A stretch of 64,000 nucleotides of DNA from positions 50,561 through 114,560 of the forward strand of contig NZ_SCVE01000002.1 in assembly GCF_004297105.1 (NCBI RefSeq). The letters are read 5' to 3'. The notes under the pieces are model-generated. The model saw only the letters and a list, made by a program, of their open reading frames with translations, was not told the origin of the DNA and made no database searches. Below are positions 41,983 through 50,715 of this stretch, in pieces (position 1 is the stretch's first letter; each line of letters opens with the position of its first letter). The translations under genes were made by a program, and so were the position numbers. The DNA is from Herbiconiux sp. (lineage in GTDB: Bacteria > Actinomycetota > Actinomycetes > Actinomycetales > Microbacteriaceae).

Positions 41983-44225
41983 CGGCGTGGCTCCGCGGCG
42001 AATTCGAACCAGAGCCGGTCGGAGAACATACCGGGCCTCGGCAGCTCGCCCACGGGCGCGGGCGCCGGCGGGTCGACGGCGGCAGAAGCCGCGTCGGCCT
42101 GCAACTCCTTCAGCCGCACCAGGAGGGCGCGCGCGACGAGATCGTTCTCGCGGAACGACACGGCGTTCGTGCCGGGCCGGGAGAACGCGCCCACGAAGGG
42201 CGAGTTCGTGTAAGGGCCGATGGCGTAGGCCCGCTCACCGGGGGCACCTGTACCGTGCAGCACACGACGGTCGTCGGAGCGCACGATCAGCCGACCGGTC
42301 GACTCGGCGAACGCGGCGTCGCCCGTGAGGGCCGGTTCCCGCGCGATCTCCTCGAGCACGCTCCCCGACTGCACGAGCACGCGCAGCAGTTCGTTGTCGC
42401 TGCGGGCGACGCTCGTATCGGGCAGCCGCGCATCCACCAGCGCGGTGGCCGTCACCACCTGATCGTGGTTGGCGGAGCCGGCACGGAAGCAGCCCTCCTC
42501 CTCATCGGCCTCGACCCACATCTCGCCGCCCAGGAACTGCACCATGCCCGCCTCCGAGAGAGCCAGCAGCTCCTCGAGCCGGTGCGCGGGCGGCCCGCTC
42601 GCGATGAAGCTGAAGTAGCCGAGCCACCACCCGTTCAGGTCGGCCACCCGCGACCGCGCCGACCACTTGGGCGAGGCGAGCAGATCGGCGAACACGAACA
42701 TGGCCCGGAGGATCGACAGGAAGAGGCCGAGCGTCGCACTGTGCTCGGGGAGCGTGCGCAGGGCGAGGTCGCGCTCGATGTAGGCGCGCACCGCATCCTG
42801 AACGGCGTCGACTCCCTCGAACCGCCGGCCGGCGAGCGGCCTGTCGAGTTCGGGGAGAAACAGCCGATCGATCTCGGCGGGAACGGATGACTCGATCAGT
42901 GCGGTCAGGGACGCCGCATCGGCTCGCACCAGAGCCTTCTCCTCTTCCGAGCCGGCGTCGGGCAGCGCATGACCCCGTGTGCGCGTGCCCGGCGTGCGCG
43001 GCGTCCCTGACGATGTGGGCCCTGTCGATGTGCGCGCAGTCGATGTGGTCGCAGTCGGTGTCGGCTCCGCGATGATCACCGCGCGCGGGTCGATGTCCTC
43101 GTACCGCTCGGCGAACTCGGCCCACGACAGGGTGACCCGGTCCGGATGTCCCGTGAAGAGCTCGCGGTAGTAGCCCCAGAGCATCTCCTTCGCGATGAGC
43201 GGCCAGATGTCGGCGGCGAAGTCGAGCGAATCGGCCTCCGCCTCGAGCGCCGCGGCCACCTCGGCCGTGAAGAACCGAGGAACCGGCGCCTCGCCCACCA
43301 GCTGGGAGCCGATCTTCGAGTGATACGGAACTCCCCGTCGCGATCCCACGACGATGCGCGGTTCGCGCCCGCTCGGCTCATAGCGGAGCCGGGCCGGAGC
43401 ACCGTCACCCCCGTCGTCCAGGGGCACGAACCGGCCTCCGCGCCCCTCGGTGAGCAGCACGATGAGGTCGACCGCCGCCAGGCCCAAGCCGCGCACGAGA
43501 ACACGCTGCCCGGGCACGATCGGCCGGGTGTCGGCATCCGCGGTGAACGCCGGCGGCAGGTAGTAGAGCTCGCGACGCGAGGCGAAGTCGATGAGTCTCG
43601 CGTGCTCGGGCTCCGGATCGGCACCCGTGTGCCCGAGGGAGTAGAGCACGAGGTCGACCTCCAGCACCTGGCCCGTGTCGAGCTGCACGCGCTGACGCCC
43701 GTCGGGAGCCTCGGACACCGCTCGGGCGAGCGCCCGGTGCTCGCGCACCTCGACCGCGTCGCCCAGGAGGGCCACAGCCCTTTCGTGGAACCAGCGCAGG
43801 TAGAGGCTCTGCAGGCGTCTCGTGGGAAAGCTCGCCGGCCCGAGATGCTCCAGCTCGGAGCGCAGAGCCGGATCGACACGGGAGCGATCGATCTCGATCT
43901 CTCCGGTGCGTACGCGTTCGGCCCACTCCACGAGCGAGGGGCCCGGCGCGATCGGCCCGTCGATGGTCGACGACGCATCCGTGAACATCGTCACATCGGC
44001 TGCCATCGAGTTGAGCTTGAGCAGCGGCGACTGGTCGTGCCGCCAGATGCGGCCGGGCCCCGCGGGGTGCGGATCGATGAGATGGATGACGAGCGGATCT
44101 CCCGCGCTCCAGAGGTCTGCGAGGTTGGCGGCGATGCGCTCGAGCACGCCGGACCCCCGCGGGCCCGCGCCGATCACGGCGAGGCTCGCCACGGGCGGCG
44201 TCGAGGGCTGAATGGGGTCTGGCAT
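41979..44225 (-). CDS. Large FAD/NAD(P)-binding protein (COG4529-like)
   Basis: 748 residues from the ATG at 44225. The N-terminus SLAVIGAGPRGSGVLERIAANL is a Rossmann FAD site; HPAGPGRIWR and NSMAADVTMF follow as in the FAD-NAD(P)-binding family also annotated as hydroxyacylglutathione-hydrolase-like in some actinobacteria. Around residues 400-430 sits a threonine/proline/glycine-rich linker (encoded near 42975-43060 by imperfect GATGTG-type repeats), dividing it into two parts. Function unknown; first gene of an operon with the amine oxidase, divergent from an LLM operon. Confidence 0.78.
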   Translation of the reverse strand: MPDPIQPSTPPVASLAVIGAGPRGSGVLERIAANLADLWSAGDPLVIHLIDPHPAGPGRIWRHDQSPLLKLNSMAADVTMFTDASSTIDGPIAPGPSLVEWAERVRTGEIEIDRSRVDPALRSELEHLGPASFPTRRLQSLYLRWFHERAVALLGDAVEVREHRALARAVSEAPDGRQRVQLDTGQVLEVDLVLYSLGHTGADPEPEHARLIDFASRRELYYLPPAFTADADTRPIVPGQRVLVRGLGLAAVDLIVLLTEGRGGRFVPLDDGGDGAPARLRYEPSGREPRIVVGSRRGVPYHSKIGSQLVGEAPVPRFFTAEVAAALEAEADSLDFAADIWPLIAKEMLWGYYRELFTGHPDRVTLSWAEFAERYEDIDPRAVIIAEPTPTATTSTARTSTGPTSSGTPRTPGTRTRGHALPDAGSEEEKALVRADAASLTALIESSVPAEIDRLFLPELDRPLAGRRFEGVDAVQDAVRAYIERDLALRTLPEHSATLGLFLSILRAMFVFADLLASPKWSARSRVADLNGWWLGYFSFIASGPPAHRLEELLALSEAGMVQFLGGEMWVEADEEEGCFRAGSANHDQVVTATALVDARLPDTSVARSDNELLRVLVQSGSVLEEIAREPALTGDAAFAESTGRLIVRSDDRRVLHGTGAPGERAYAIGPYTNSPFVGAFSRPGTNAVSFRENDLVARALLVRLKELQADAASAAVDPPAPAPVGELPRPGMFSDRLWFEFAAEPRR

Positions 44226-44281
44226 CCCACAAGGGTCGCCTCCTGGTCCACTCCCCCGGCGCTGTATGACCACTCATGACA

Positions 44282-44297
44282 CGCATGACGAAATGTG
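44282..44297. promoter_or_regulatory. Candidate sulfur-regulon operator
   Basis: CGCATGACGAAATGTG, about 12 bases upstream of a TTGCCC -35 box (44310-44315) and TAAGGT -10 box (44333-44338) for the LLM-GNAT-ABC operon. This is a typical place for an activator site. Shares its core with 34168-34183. Confidence 0.42.
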
Positions 44298-44309
44298 AAC
44301 GGAACGCGT

Positions 44310-44338
44310 TGCCCGGCGCCGGATCGCGCTCTTAAGGT
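44310..44338 (+). promoter_or_regulatory. Promoter of the LLM-GNAT-ABC operon
   Basis: TTGCCC and TAAGGT separated by 17-18 bases; start of transcription near 44345 and GTG start at 44423 with AAAGGAG before it. Confidence 0.5.
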
Positions 44339-44422
44339 CGGGCAACCGGTCGAGCCCCACCATCAGGCGGTGCCACCGGCCCCCGCAGCACCGAGCTGCA
44401 CAGATCAGGAAAGGAGCGTGCC

Positions 44423-45568
44423 GTGCCCATCGAGTTCCTCGGCATCGCCGCACTGAACGACGGCAGCGAGACCCGCGCACGCAGCGGCGCAAGCTTCGAC
44501 AAGGAGTACACGCTGCGCCTCGCCCGCGCCCATGAAGACAACGGCTGGGACCGCATCCTCTTCGCCTACCACTCGGGCGCTCCCGACCCCGCGACGACCG
44601 CGGCGTTCGTGGCGTCGAAGCTCGACCGGCTGAACATCCTCCTGGCCCATCGCCCGAACGTGTCGGCGCCCACCTACGCGGCGAAGGTCATCGCCACCCT
44701 CGACCAGATCAGCGACGGCCGCGTGAACGTGCACATCATCACGGGTGGCTCCACCGCCGACCAGGCGGCCGAGGGCGACTACCTGACGAAGGACGAACGG
44801 TACGCCCGCACCGGCGAGTACATCCGAATCCTCAAGCAGGCCTGGACGAGCCGCGAGCCTTTCGGCTTCGAGGGCGACCACTACCGGTTCGAGAACTTCG
44901 TCAGCGACATCTGGCCCGTGCAGCAGCCCCGCCCTCAGGTGTCGTTCGGCGGATCCTCCGCCGCCGCCTACGCGATCGGCGGCGCCGAGAGCGACATCTA
45001 CGCGCTGTGGGGCGAGCCCCTTGCGAACACGGCCGAGCAGATCCAGACGGTGACGGATGCGGCCCTCGCGGCAGGCCGCACCTCGCGTCCCCGCATCCAG
45101 GTGGCGTTCCGGCCCATCCTCGGTGCGACGGAGGAGCTCGCCTGGGCGAAGGCGGAACAGATCCTCGGCCGCATCGAACAGCGCTCCGGATCGCTCCCCG
45201 CTGGACTCGCGGGCGACCTGCGCAACCCGGAGAACGCGGGATCGCAGCGTCTGCTGGCCATCGCCGACCAGGGCGACCGCTTCGACCGTGCACTCTGGAC
45301 GAAGGTCGCCGCCGCCTCGGGAGGGCGCGGCAACTCGAACGCGCTCGTCGGAACGCCCGAGACCGTGGCCGCCGCCCTGCTCGACTACGTCGACCTCGGC
45401 GTCGACATCATCTCGGCACGCGGCTACGACTACGTCGACGACACGATCGACTTCGGGCGCTACGTCATCCCGCTGGTGCGCGAGGAGGTGGCGCGCCGCG
45501 ATGCGGCGAGCGCCGCGGCCGGTGCGGATGCAGCACCCGCGAAGGAGCAGTCCCGTGTCGCTGCTTGA
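44423..45568 (+). CDS. LLM-class flavin-dependent monooxygenase, SsuD-like
   Basis: 381 residues from GTG, the size of alkanesulfonate monooxygenase. SsuD-like segments are DRILFAYHSGAPDPATTAAFVASKLDRLNILLAHRPN (key residues F, H and P), TLDQISDGRVNVHIITGGS, then YLTKDERYARTGEYIRILKQAW. It would cleave a C-S bond, releasing sulfite or thiol and aldehyde. First gene of a five-gene operon with GNAT and an amino-acid-type ABC importer; its stop overlaps the GNAT start by 14 bp. No internal Met and no Cys in 381 residues. Confidence 0.87.
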   Translation: MPIEFLGIAALNDGSETRARSGASFDKEYTLRLARAHEDNGWDRILFAYHSGAPDPATTAAFVASKLDRLNILLAHRPNVSAPTYAAKVIATLDQISDGRVNVHIITGGSTADQAAEGDYLTKDERYARTGEYIRILKQAWTSREPFGFEGDHYRFENFVSDIWPVQQPRPQVSFGGSSAAAYAIGGAESDIYALWGEPLANTAEQIQTVTDAALAAGRTSRPRIQVAFRPILGATEELAWAKAEQILGRIEQRSGSLPAGLAGDLRNPENAGSQRLLAIADQGDRFDRALWTKVAAASGGRGNSNALVGTPETVAAALLDYVDLGVDIISARGYDYVDDTIDFGRYVIPLVREEVARRDAASAAAGADAAPAKEQSRVAA

Positions 45569-46211
45569 GAACCGGACGGAGACCACCGTGCCCGAGATCG
45601 ACTTCGCCCAGGACGAGTTCGTCTACGTCACCCCCGACGACCCGCGCGCCCAGCCCCTGCTGGAGGAGCTCGAGTGGGAGTACGACAACCGCTACGGCGA
45701 CCTGTTCGGCGAACCCGCCTCCGAGGAGCTGGCCCGCTACCCCGCCGACGAGTTCATCGCGCCGAAGGGCGCCTTCCTGCTGCTCCTGCGCGACGGCGTC
45801 GCGATCGCGGGAGGAGCGTTCAAGACCTTCGACGAGAGCACGACGGAGCTCAAGCGCATCTGGGCCTCCTCGGCGCACCGCCGTCAGGGGCTCGCGCGCC
45901 GGGTGGTGACGGAGCTCGAAGACGAGTCGCGTCGCCGCGGCTTCACGCGCTCGTACCTCACCACCGGCCCCCGTCAGCCGGAGGCCGTGCGGCTGTACCT
46001 GGCCACCGGCTGGACGCCGCTGTTCGAACCGGGGCTCCCTCCCGAGGAGGTGGGCATCCACGGTTTCGCCAAGTCGCTCACCTCCGAGCCACTGGATGTC
46101 GCCGACATCCGTCGTCGGCACGACGAGGAGCTGGCGCAGTTCTTCGCCCAGAACCCCGGCTTCGCCGAGGCGGCGCGAGCGGGACGCACCACGGACGGGG
46201 CCGCGTCGTGA
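45555..46211 (+). CDS. GNAT-family N-acetyltransferase
   Basis: 218 residues from the GTG at 45555, inside the end of the LLM gene. The acetyl-CoA loop is in KRIWASSAHRRQGLARRVV and the end motif in AVRLYLATGWTPL. In the B. subtilis S-alkylcysteine salvage operon an acetyltransferase of this fold (SnaA) acetylates the amino group before a flavin monooxygenase cleaves the C-S bond; the order LLM - GNAT - ABC here suggests a like function. It has neither internal Met nor Cys. The stop overlaps the permease start by 4 bp (GTGA). Confidence 0.82.
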   Translation: MSLLENRTETTVPEIDFAQDEFVYVTPDDPRAQPLLEELEWEYDNRYGDLFGEPASEELARYPADEFIAPKGAFLLLLRDGVAIAGGAFKTFDESTTELKRIWASSAHRRQGLARRVVTELEDESRRRGFTRSYLTTGPRQPEAVRLYLATGWTPLFEPGLPPEEVGIHGFAKSLTSEPLDVADIRRRHDEELAQFFAQNPGFAEAARAGRTTDGAAS

Positions 46212-47215
46212 CCGCCGTGACCCAGCGGCCGGCCGACGCCGCCTCCGCCGCCTCCTCTGCAGGAGGAGCGCCCACGCTCCCGCCCGGGATCGACCTGAAG
46301 AAGCTCGCCGAGCGCGCCGTGGTGCCGCTGCGGCATCCGCTCCGCTGGGTCATCACCGCCCTCGTGCTCGTGCTGCTGCTGAACGTCGGGCAGACCCTCT
46401 TCACCAACCCCTCCTGGGAGTGGGCGAAGGTCGGGCAGTGGTTCTTCAGCCCGGCCATCCTCAAGGGACTGCAGCTCACGCTGCTCGCCACCGGCATCAG
46501 CGCCGTCGTCAGCTTCCTCGGTGGCATCGTCGTGGCCCTCGGGCGACTGTCGGGAAACCCCGTGCTCAGCACGCTCAGCTGGCTCTACATCTGGCTGTTC
46601 CGCTCGGTGCCGCTCATCCTGGTGCTGATCTTCCTGTTCAACCTCGGCAACCTGTACCCCACGGTGGGTGTCGGCATCCCGTTCGGCCCGCAGTGGGCGG
46701 TACCGACGTTCACGGTGCTCTCGCCTCTCGTGCTCGGCGTGATCGGGCTGAGCCTCTCCGAGATCGCCTACAGCGCCGAGGTGGTGCGCTCGGGCGTGCT
46801 GGCCGTCGACCAGGGCCAGCACGAGGCCGCGAAGGCGCTCGGCATCCCCCAACGGCGACAGTTCTCGAGGATCGTGCTGCCGCAGGCCCTCCGCTCCATC
46901 GTGCCGGCCTACGTGAACCAGATCATCGGGCTGCTCAAGGCGAGCTCGCTGCTCTTCTACGTCTCGCTGCTCGACCTGTTCGGGGTGGTGCAGAACCTCG
47001 GCAGCACATATCCCACCGACATCATCCCGTTGCTCGTGGTGGCCACCATCTGGTACCTCATCCTCACCAGCGCGATCTCGATCGTGCAGTACTACATCGA
47101 GCGGTTCTACGCCCGAGGGTCGGTGCGCGAGCTGCCGCCCACACCGCTGCAGCAGGTGCGCCGCCGGATCGCATCGATCCGGGCCACGACGGATGCCGGG
47201 AGGACCATCTCATGA
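46208..47215 (+). CDS. ABC permease, polar amino-acid / cystine type
   Basis: 335 residues from GTG. The first about 55 residues are a polar tail, then five to six membrane segments of the HisM/GlnP type (LKGLQLTLLATGISAV, WLYIWLFRSVPLILVLIFLF) with the coupling loop GQHEAAKALGIPQRRQFSRIV. Relatives commonly show methionine in this loop (ALGM); here it is isoleucine. No internal methionine and no cysteine. A single permease gene, so it probably forms a homodimer. Overlaps both neighbours by 4 bp. Confidence 0.87.
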   Translation: MTAVTQRPADAASAASSAGGAPTLPPGIDLKKLAERAVVPLRHPLRWVITALVLVLLLNVGQTLFTNPSWEWAKVGQWFFSPAILKGLQLTLLATGISAVVSFLGGIVVALGRLSGNPVLSTLSWLYIWLFRSVPLILVLIFLFNLGNLYPTVGVGIPFGPQWAVPTFTVLSPLVLGVIGLSLSEIAYSAEVVRSGVLAVDQGQHEAAKALGIPQRRQFSRIVLPQALRSIVPAYVNQIIGLLKASSLLFYVSLLDLFGVVQNLGSTYPTDIIPLLVVATIWYLILTSAISIVQYYIERFYARGSVRELPPTPLQQVRRRIASIRATTDAGRTIS

Positions 47216-48003
47216 CCGCCACCAACACCGCCACCGCCATCGAGATCCACAACGCCACGAAGTCGTACGGCGAGAAGAGGGTGCTGAAGGGCGTCGATCT
47301 CACCGTCGAAGCCGGCACCGTCACGGTCATCCTGGGCCCGTCGGGGTCGGGCAAGTCGACCCTGCTGCGCGCGATCAACCACCTCGAGAAGCTGGATGAG
47401 GGCTACGTGGCCCTGAACGGCGAGCTCATCGGGGTGCGTGCCCTGCTGGGACGGCGCAGTGGTGACCGCCTCAAGGAGCTGCGGGAGAAGGAGATCCTCC
47501 GCCAGCGCGCCAAGATCGGCTTCGTCTTCCAGAACTTCAACCTCTTCCCGCACCTCACCATTCTCGAGAACGTGAGCGAGGCACCCATCTCGCACGGCGT
47601 GAAGCCGAAGGATGCCCGTGAGCACGCCCGTGTGCTGCTCGCCCGGGTGGGCCTCGCCGACAAGGAGGGGGCCTACCCCCGGCAGCTCTCGGGCGGACAG
47701 CAGCAACGGGTGGCCATCGCCCGGGCTCTCGCCCTCGAACCCGAGGTCATCCTGTTCGACGAGCCCACGTCGGCACTCGACCCGGAGCTCGTCGGTGAGG
47801 TGCTGAGCGTCATCCGCACCCTCGCCGGCAGCGGCAAGACCCTCATCGTCGTGACCCACGAGATCGGCTTCGCCCGCGAGGTGGCCGACCGCGTGGTGTT
47901 CATGGACGACGGCCTCGTGGTCGAGGAGGGCACCCCTGCCGAGGTGCTGTCGAACCCGCGGAACCTCCGCACCCAAGACTTCCTGAGCAAGGTGCTCGCC
48001 TGA
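47212..48003 (+). CDS. ABC ATPase, polar amino-acid / cystine type
   Basis: 263 residues. Walker A GPSGSGKST, signature LSGGQQQRVAIARAL, Walker B VILFDEPTSALDPE, and THEIGFAREVADRVVFMDDG. In homologues the usual motifs read MVFQ, FPHMT and THEM; here they are FVFQ, FPHLT and THEI. Only one internal Met survives, and no Cys. An insertion of about 20 basic residues (LLGRRSGDRLKELREKEI) follows the first beta domain. Energises the importer encoded on either side. Confidence 0.9.
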   Translation: MTATNTATAIEIHNATKSYGEKRVLKGVDLTVEAGTVTVILGPSGSGKSTLLRAINHLEKLDEGYVALNGELIGVRALLGRRSGDRLKELREKEILRQRAKIGFVFQNFNLFPHLTILENVSEAPISHGVKPKDAREHARVLLARVGLADKEGAYPRQLSGGQQQRVAIARALALEPEVILFDEPTSALDPELVGEVLSVIRTLAGSGKTLIVVTHEIGFAREVADRVVFMDDGLVVEEGTPAEVLSNPRNLRTQDFLSKVLA

Positions 48004-48059
48004 GCATCCGGTTCTGAAGAAACCACCCGCACACCATCCACACACAGCAAGGAATCACC

Positions 48060-49073
48060 ATGACAACCGTCACCGCCAAGCGGCTCCGAACGATCGGAGC
48101 GCTCGCCACGGCCGCCCTTCTGACCGCGGGCCTCGCCGCCTGCTCCGGGAGCGCCGACGCCGCCGATTCGCCGGCCGCATCCGGCACCGTCACCGTCGGT
48201 GCTGTCTCCAACGGCGCAGGCACCGAGACCGAGATCTCGGTGTCGACCGTCGACGAGATCCGCAACACCCTGCCGCAGTCGGTGCTCGACAAGGGCACGC
48301 TCACGATCGGCGTCGGCGCCCTGCCCGCCGGCTTCCCCCCGCTCGCCTTCACGGGCGACGACAACGAGACCCTCACCGGCGCGGAGCCCGACCTCGGCCG
48401 GCTCGTGGCCGCCGTTCTCGGCCTCACGCCCGAGGTGAAGAACTCCACCTGGGACAACCTGTTCGTGGGCATCGACACCGGCGCCACCGACGTGGGCTTC
48501 TCGAACATCACCGACACGGAGAAGCGCAAGGAGAAGTACGACTTCGCCTCGTACCGCGGCGACAACCTCGCCTTCCAGGTGCTGGCCTCCAACAGCTGGG
48601 AGTTCGACGGCGACTACGAGAACCTCGACGGCCTCACCGTGGCCACGAGCTCCGGCACCAACCAGGAGAAGATCCTGCTGGCCTGGAAGGACAAACTCGA
48701 GGCCGAGGGCAAGAGCCTGAACGTCGTGTATTTCCCCGACGCGAACTCGATCACCCTCGCCCTGAACTCCGGTCAGATCGACGCCCAGTTCAACCCGAAC
48801 CCCGGCATCGCCTACCAGAACACCCTCTCGAAGGGCGGAGCGAATGAGACGCGCACGGCAGGCGTCTTCTCCGGGGCCGGAGAGACCCTCGACGGCCTCA
48901 TCGCGGCCACGGTGAAGAAGGATTCCGGGCTCGCCCAGCCGATCGCGGATGCCATCAACTACCTGATCGAGAACGGCCAGTACGACCAGTGGCTCGCCGC
49001 CTGGGACCTCCAGAACGAGGCCGTGAAGGAGTCGCTCGTGAACCCGCCCGGACTGCCGCTCGACAACAGCTGA
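48060..49073 (+). CDS. ABC substrate-binding lipoprotein, polar amino-acid family
   Basis: 337 residues. Lipobox LAAC (C28), then a family 3 solute-binding fold (KGTLTIGVGALPAGFPPLAFTG, PDLGRLVAAVLGLTPEV, DVGFSNITDTEKRKEKYDF). Ligand likely a cystine-like, S-substituted cysteine or other polar amino acid, judged only from operon mates. No internal methionine; the lipobox cysteine is the only sulfur in the mature protein. It ends the operon; a 13-bp-stem hairpin at 49095-49132 lies inside the tail of the opposite gene. Confidence 0.87.
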   Translation: MTTVTAKRLRTIGALATAALLTAGLAACSGSADAADSPAASGTVTVGAVSNGAGTETEISVSTVDEIRNTLPQSVLDKGTLTIGVGALPAGFPPLAFTGDDNETLTGAEPDLGRLVAAVLGLTPEVKNSTWDNLFVGIDTGATDVGFSNITDTEKRKEKYDFASYRGDNLAFQVLASNSWEFDGDYENLDGLTVATSSGTNQEKILLAWKDKLEAEGKSLNVVYFPDANSITLALNSGQIDAQFNPNPGIAYQNTLSKGGANETRTAGVFSGAGETLDGLIAATVKKDSGLAQPIADAINYLIENGQYDQWLAAWDLQNEAVKESLVNPPGLPLDNS

Positions 49074-49081
49074 CCGCTGCT

Positions 49082-50596
49082 CTAGAACACCCCGACGACC
49101 CCGTCGAAGGCACTCGCCCTCGACGGGGTCGTTCTCGTTGCGGCTTCGGTTGCGGATGCGGATGCGGCTGCCTCGGCCTGCTGCGGCTTCACGCGCGCGG
49201 GCCGGTCGAGACCGAGGTGCCCGCGCAGCGTCCTGGTGCCGTAGCCGGCCCGGAAGAGCCCGCGCTCGACGAGGATCGGCACGACCCCTCGGGTGAAGGC
49301 CTCGAACTGCTCGTGCAGGTAGGCGCTCTGCACCGTGAAGCCGTCGGCGGCACCCGACCGGAACCAGGTCTCGATGTGGTCGGCGATGTCTTCGGCCGAG
49401 CCCACCACGATCGGCAACGGGAAGAGGTGCGCCACGAGGAGGTGGCGGTAGTCGGGGGTGCGGGAGGTGCCCGGCACCCGGCCTGACCGGCGGCGCACCA
49501 CCTCGAGCAGGCGCACGCCCGCCGTATTGAAGCGCTCGGCATCCGCAAGGCTCACGGGGTCGTCGAGTTCACGGTCGAGCAGCGGTACTCCGACAAGGCG
49601 TCGGATGGCCGAGGCCGTGCGATCGCGCGGCACGCCGGCCGCCGTCGCGGAGGTCGCCGCGCCTGCCGCATCCGCCACCGGCACGAGTTCGACCAGGCGA
49701 TCGTAGATCGCCCAGGCATCCGCGCGCGTGGATCCCACGACGGGCAGCAAGGGGAGCACGATGGCGAGCGAGTCGGCAGCGCGACCGTGCGCCACCGCGG
49801 CCGCCCGCAGATCGCGGGCGATCGCCACCCCCTCCCGGAGGTTCGCCGGCGAGACGACGTGGAGTTCGGCGCCGCGGGCCGCGAACTCGAGAGCGCGGGC
49901 GGAGGTGTCCGAGTGCACGATTGGGATCTGCCCCTGTACGGGCCGGAGGGAGAGCGCCGGACCGGCCGCGCGGAAGCTCTCGCCCTCATGATCGAGCGCG
50001 TCGATCCTCGACCAGTCGACGAGGGTGCCGCTCCCGGCGTCGGCGACGACGGCGTCGTCGTCCCAGGTGTCCCAGATGCCCCGGATGACGTCGAGGTACT
50101 CGGCCGCGACCGCGTGCCGATGAGCCGCACGGCCGCCCACCTGGTTCGACACCGTGTGGTTCGCATCGGCGTGCGGCTCGGTGCCCACCACGATGTTCAG
50201 CCCGAACCGCCCGCCGCTCAGGTGGTCGATCGACGCGGCCGTCCTGGCCGTCGTGAACGGGTCGCTGTAGCTGGTGTTGACCGTGGCGATCAGGCCGATA
50301 CGGCTCGTGGACGAGGCCAGGAACGCGACTGCGGAGAAGGGATCGATGCGCGCGAGCAGGTAGGGATCCGTGTATTCCAGATCGGGCGTGTTGGAGAACC
50401 AGTCGCCGAAAAAGAGGTAGTCGAGGTGGGCGCGCTCGGCCTCTTTCGCTTGGCGCTTCAGCACCTTGGGGTCGTCGCCCGGATCGCGATTCGCGCCGTC
50501 GACGCGCCATCCCGACGGGAACGAGCCCAAGGGACGAACCGCGGCACCGAGCACCACCTCTCCGCGACGAAGGGGCAGCGAATCGGAGACACTCAT
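49082..50596 (-). CDS. LLM-class flavin-dependent monooxygenase, long NtaA/DszA type
   Basis: 504 residues from the ATG at 50596. Landmarks: LDYLFFGDWFSNTPDLE, SSTSRIGLIATVNTSYSDPFTTARTAASIDHLSGGRFGLNIVVG (flavin core), IPIVHSDTSARALEFAARGAEL and GSAEDIADHIETWFRSGAADGFTV. An alanine/serine-rich tail of about 35 residues is encoded by the terminator region. No internal Met and no Cys in 504 residues, the longest such protein in the window. Divergent from the LLM gene at 50716, with the 24-bp block (50638-50661) between them. Confidence 0.86.
   Translation of the reverse strand: MSVSDSLPLRRGEVVLGAAVRPLGSFPSGWRVDGANRDPGDDPKVLKRQAKEAERAHLDYLFFGDWFSNTPDLEYTDPYLLARIDPFSAVAFLASSTSRIGLIATVNTSYSDPFTTARTAASIDHLSGGRFGLNIVVGTEPHADANHTVSNQVGGRAAHRHAVAAEYLDVIRGIWDTWDDDAVVADAGSGTLVDWSRIDALDHEGESFRAAGPALSLRPVQGQIPIVHSDTSARALEFAARGAELHVVSPANLREGVAIARDLRAAAVAHGRAADSLAIVLPLLPVVGSTRADAWAIYDRLVELVPVADAAGAATSATAAGVPRDRTASAIRRLVGVPLLDRELDDPVSLADAERFNTAGVRLLEVVRRRSGRVPGTSRTPDYRHLLVAHLFPLPIVVGSAEDIADHIETWFRSGAADGFTVQSAYLHEQFEAFTRGVVPILVERGLFRAGYGTRTLRGHLGLDRPARVKPQQAEAAASASATEAATRTTPSRASAFDGVVGVF
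49095..49132. terminator. Terminator hairpin embedded in an opposite coding end
   Basis: Perfect 13-bp stem ACGACCCCGTCGA / TCGACGGGGTCGT with a 12-nt loop, followed on the plus strand by TTCTCGTTG. It serves the ABC operon ending at 49073, yet is wholly within the last codons of the minus-strand LLM gene. Confidence 0.65.
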
Positions 50597-50637
50597 CGAA
50601 CGAGCATGCGCAGATCCCGCATCCGTCTGCTCGAATG

Positions 50638-50661
50638 TGTCGTTCTGTGGCGTCGCGTTCC
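50638..50661. promoter_or_regulatory. Candidate sulfur-regulon operator, 24-bp block
   Basis: Differs from the block at 38040-38063 at three of 24 positions; sits between two divergent LLM genes. Confidence 0.5.
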
Positions 50662-50715
50662 GCTTCGTGACCCGGTCGCTCCGCGAATCCACGCGGGCTG
50701 TGGTCGGCTCGGTGC

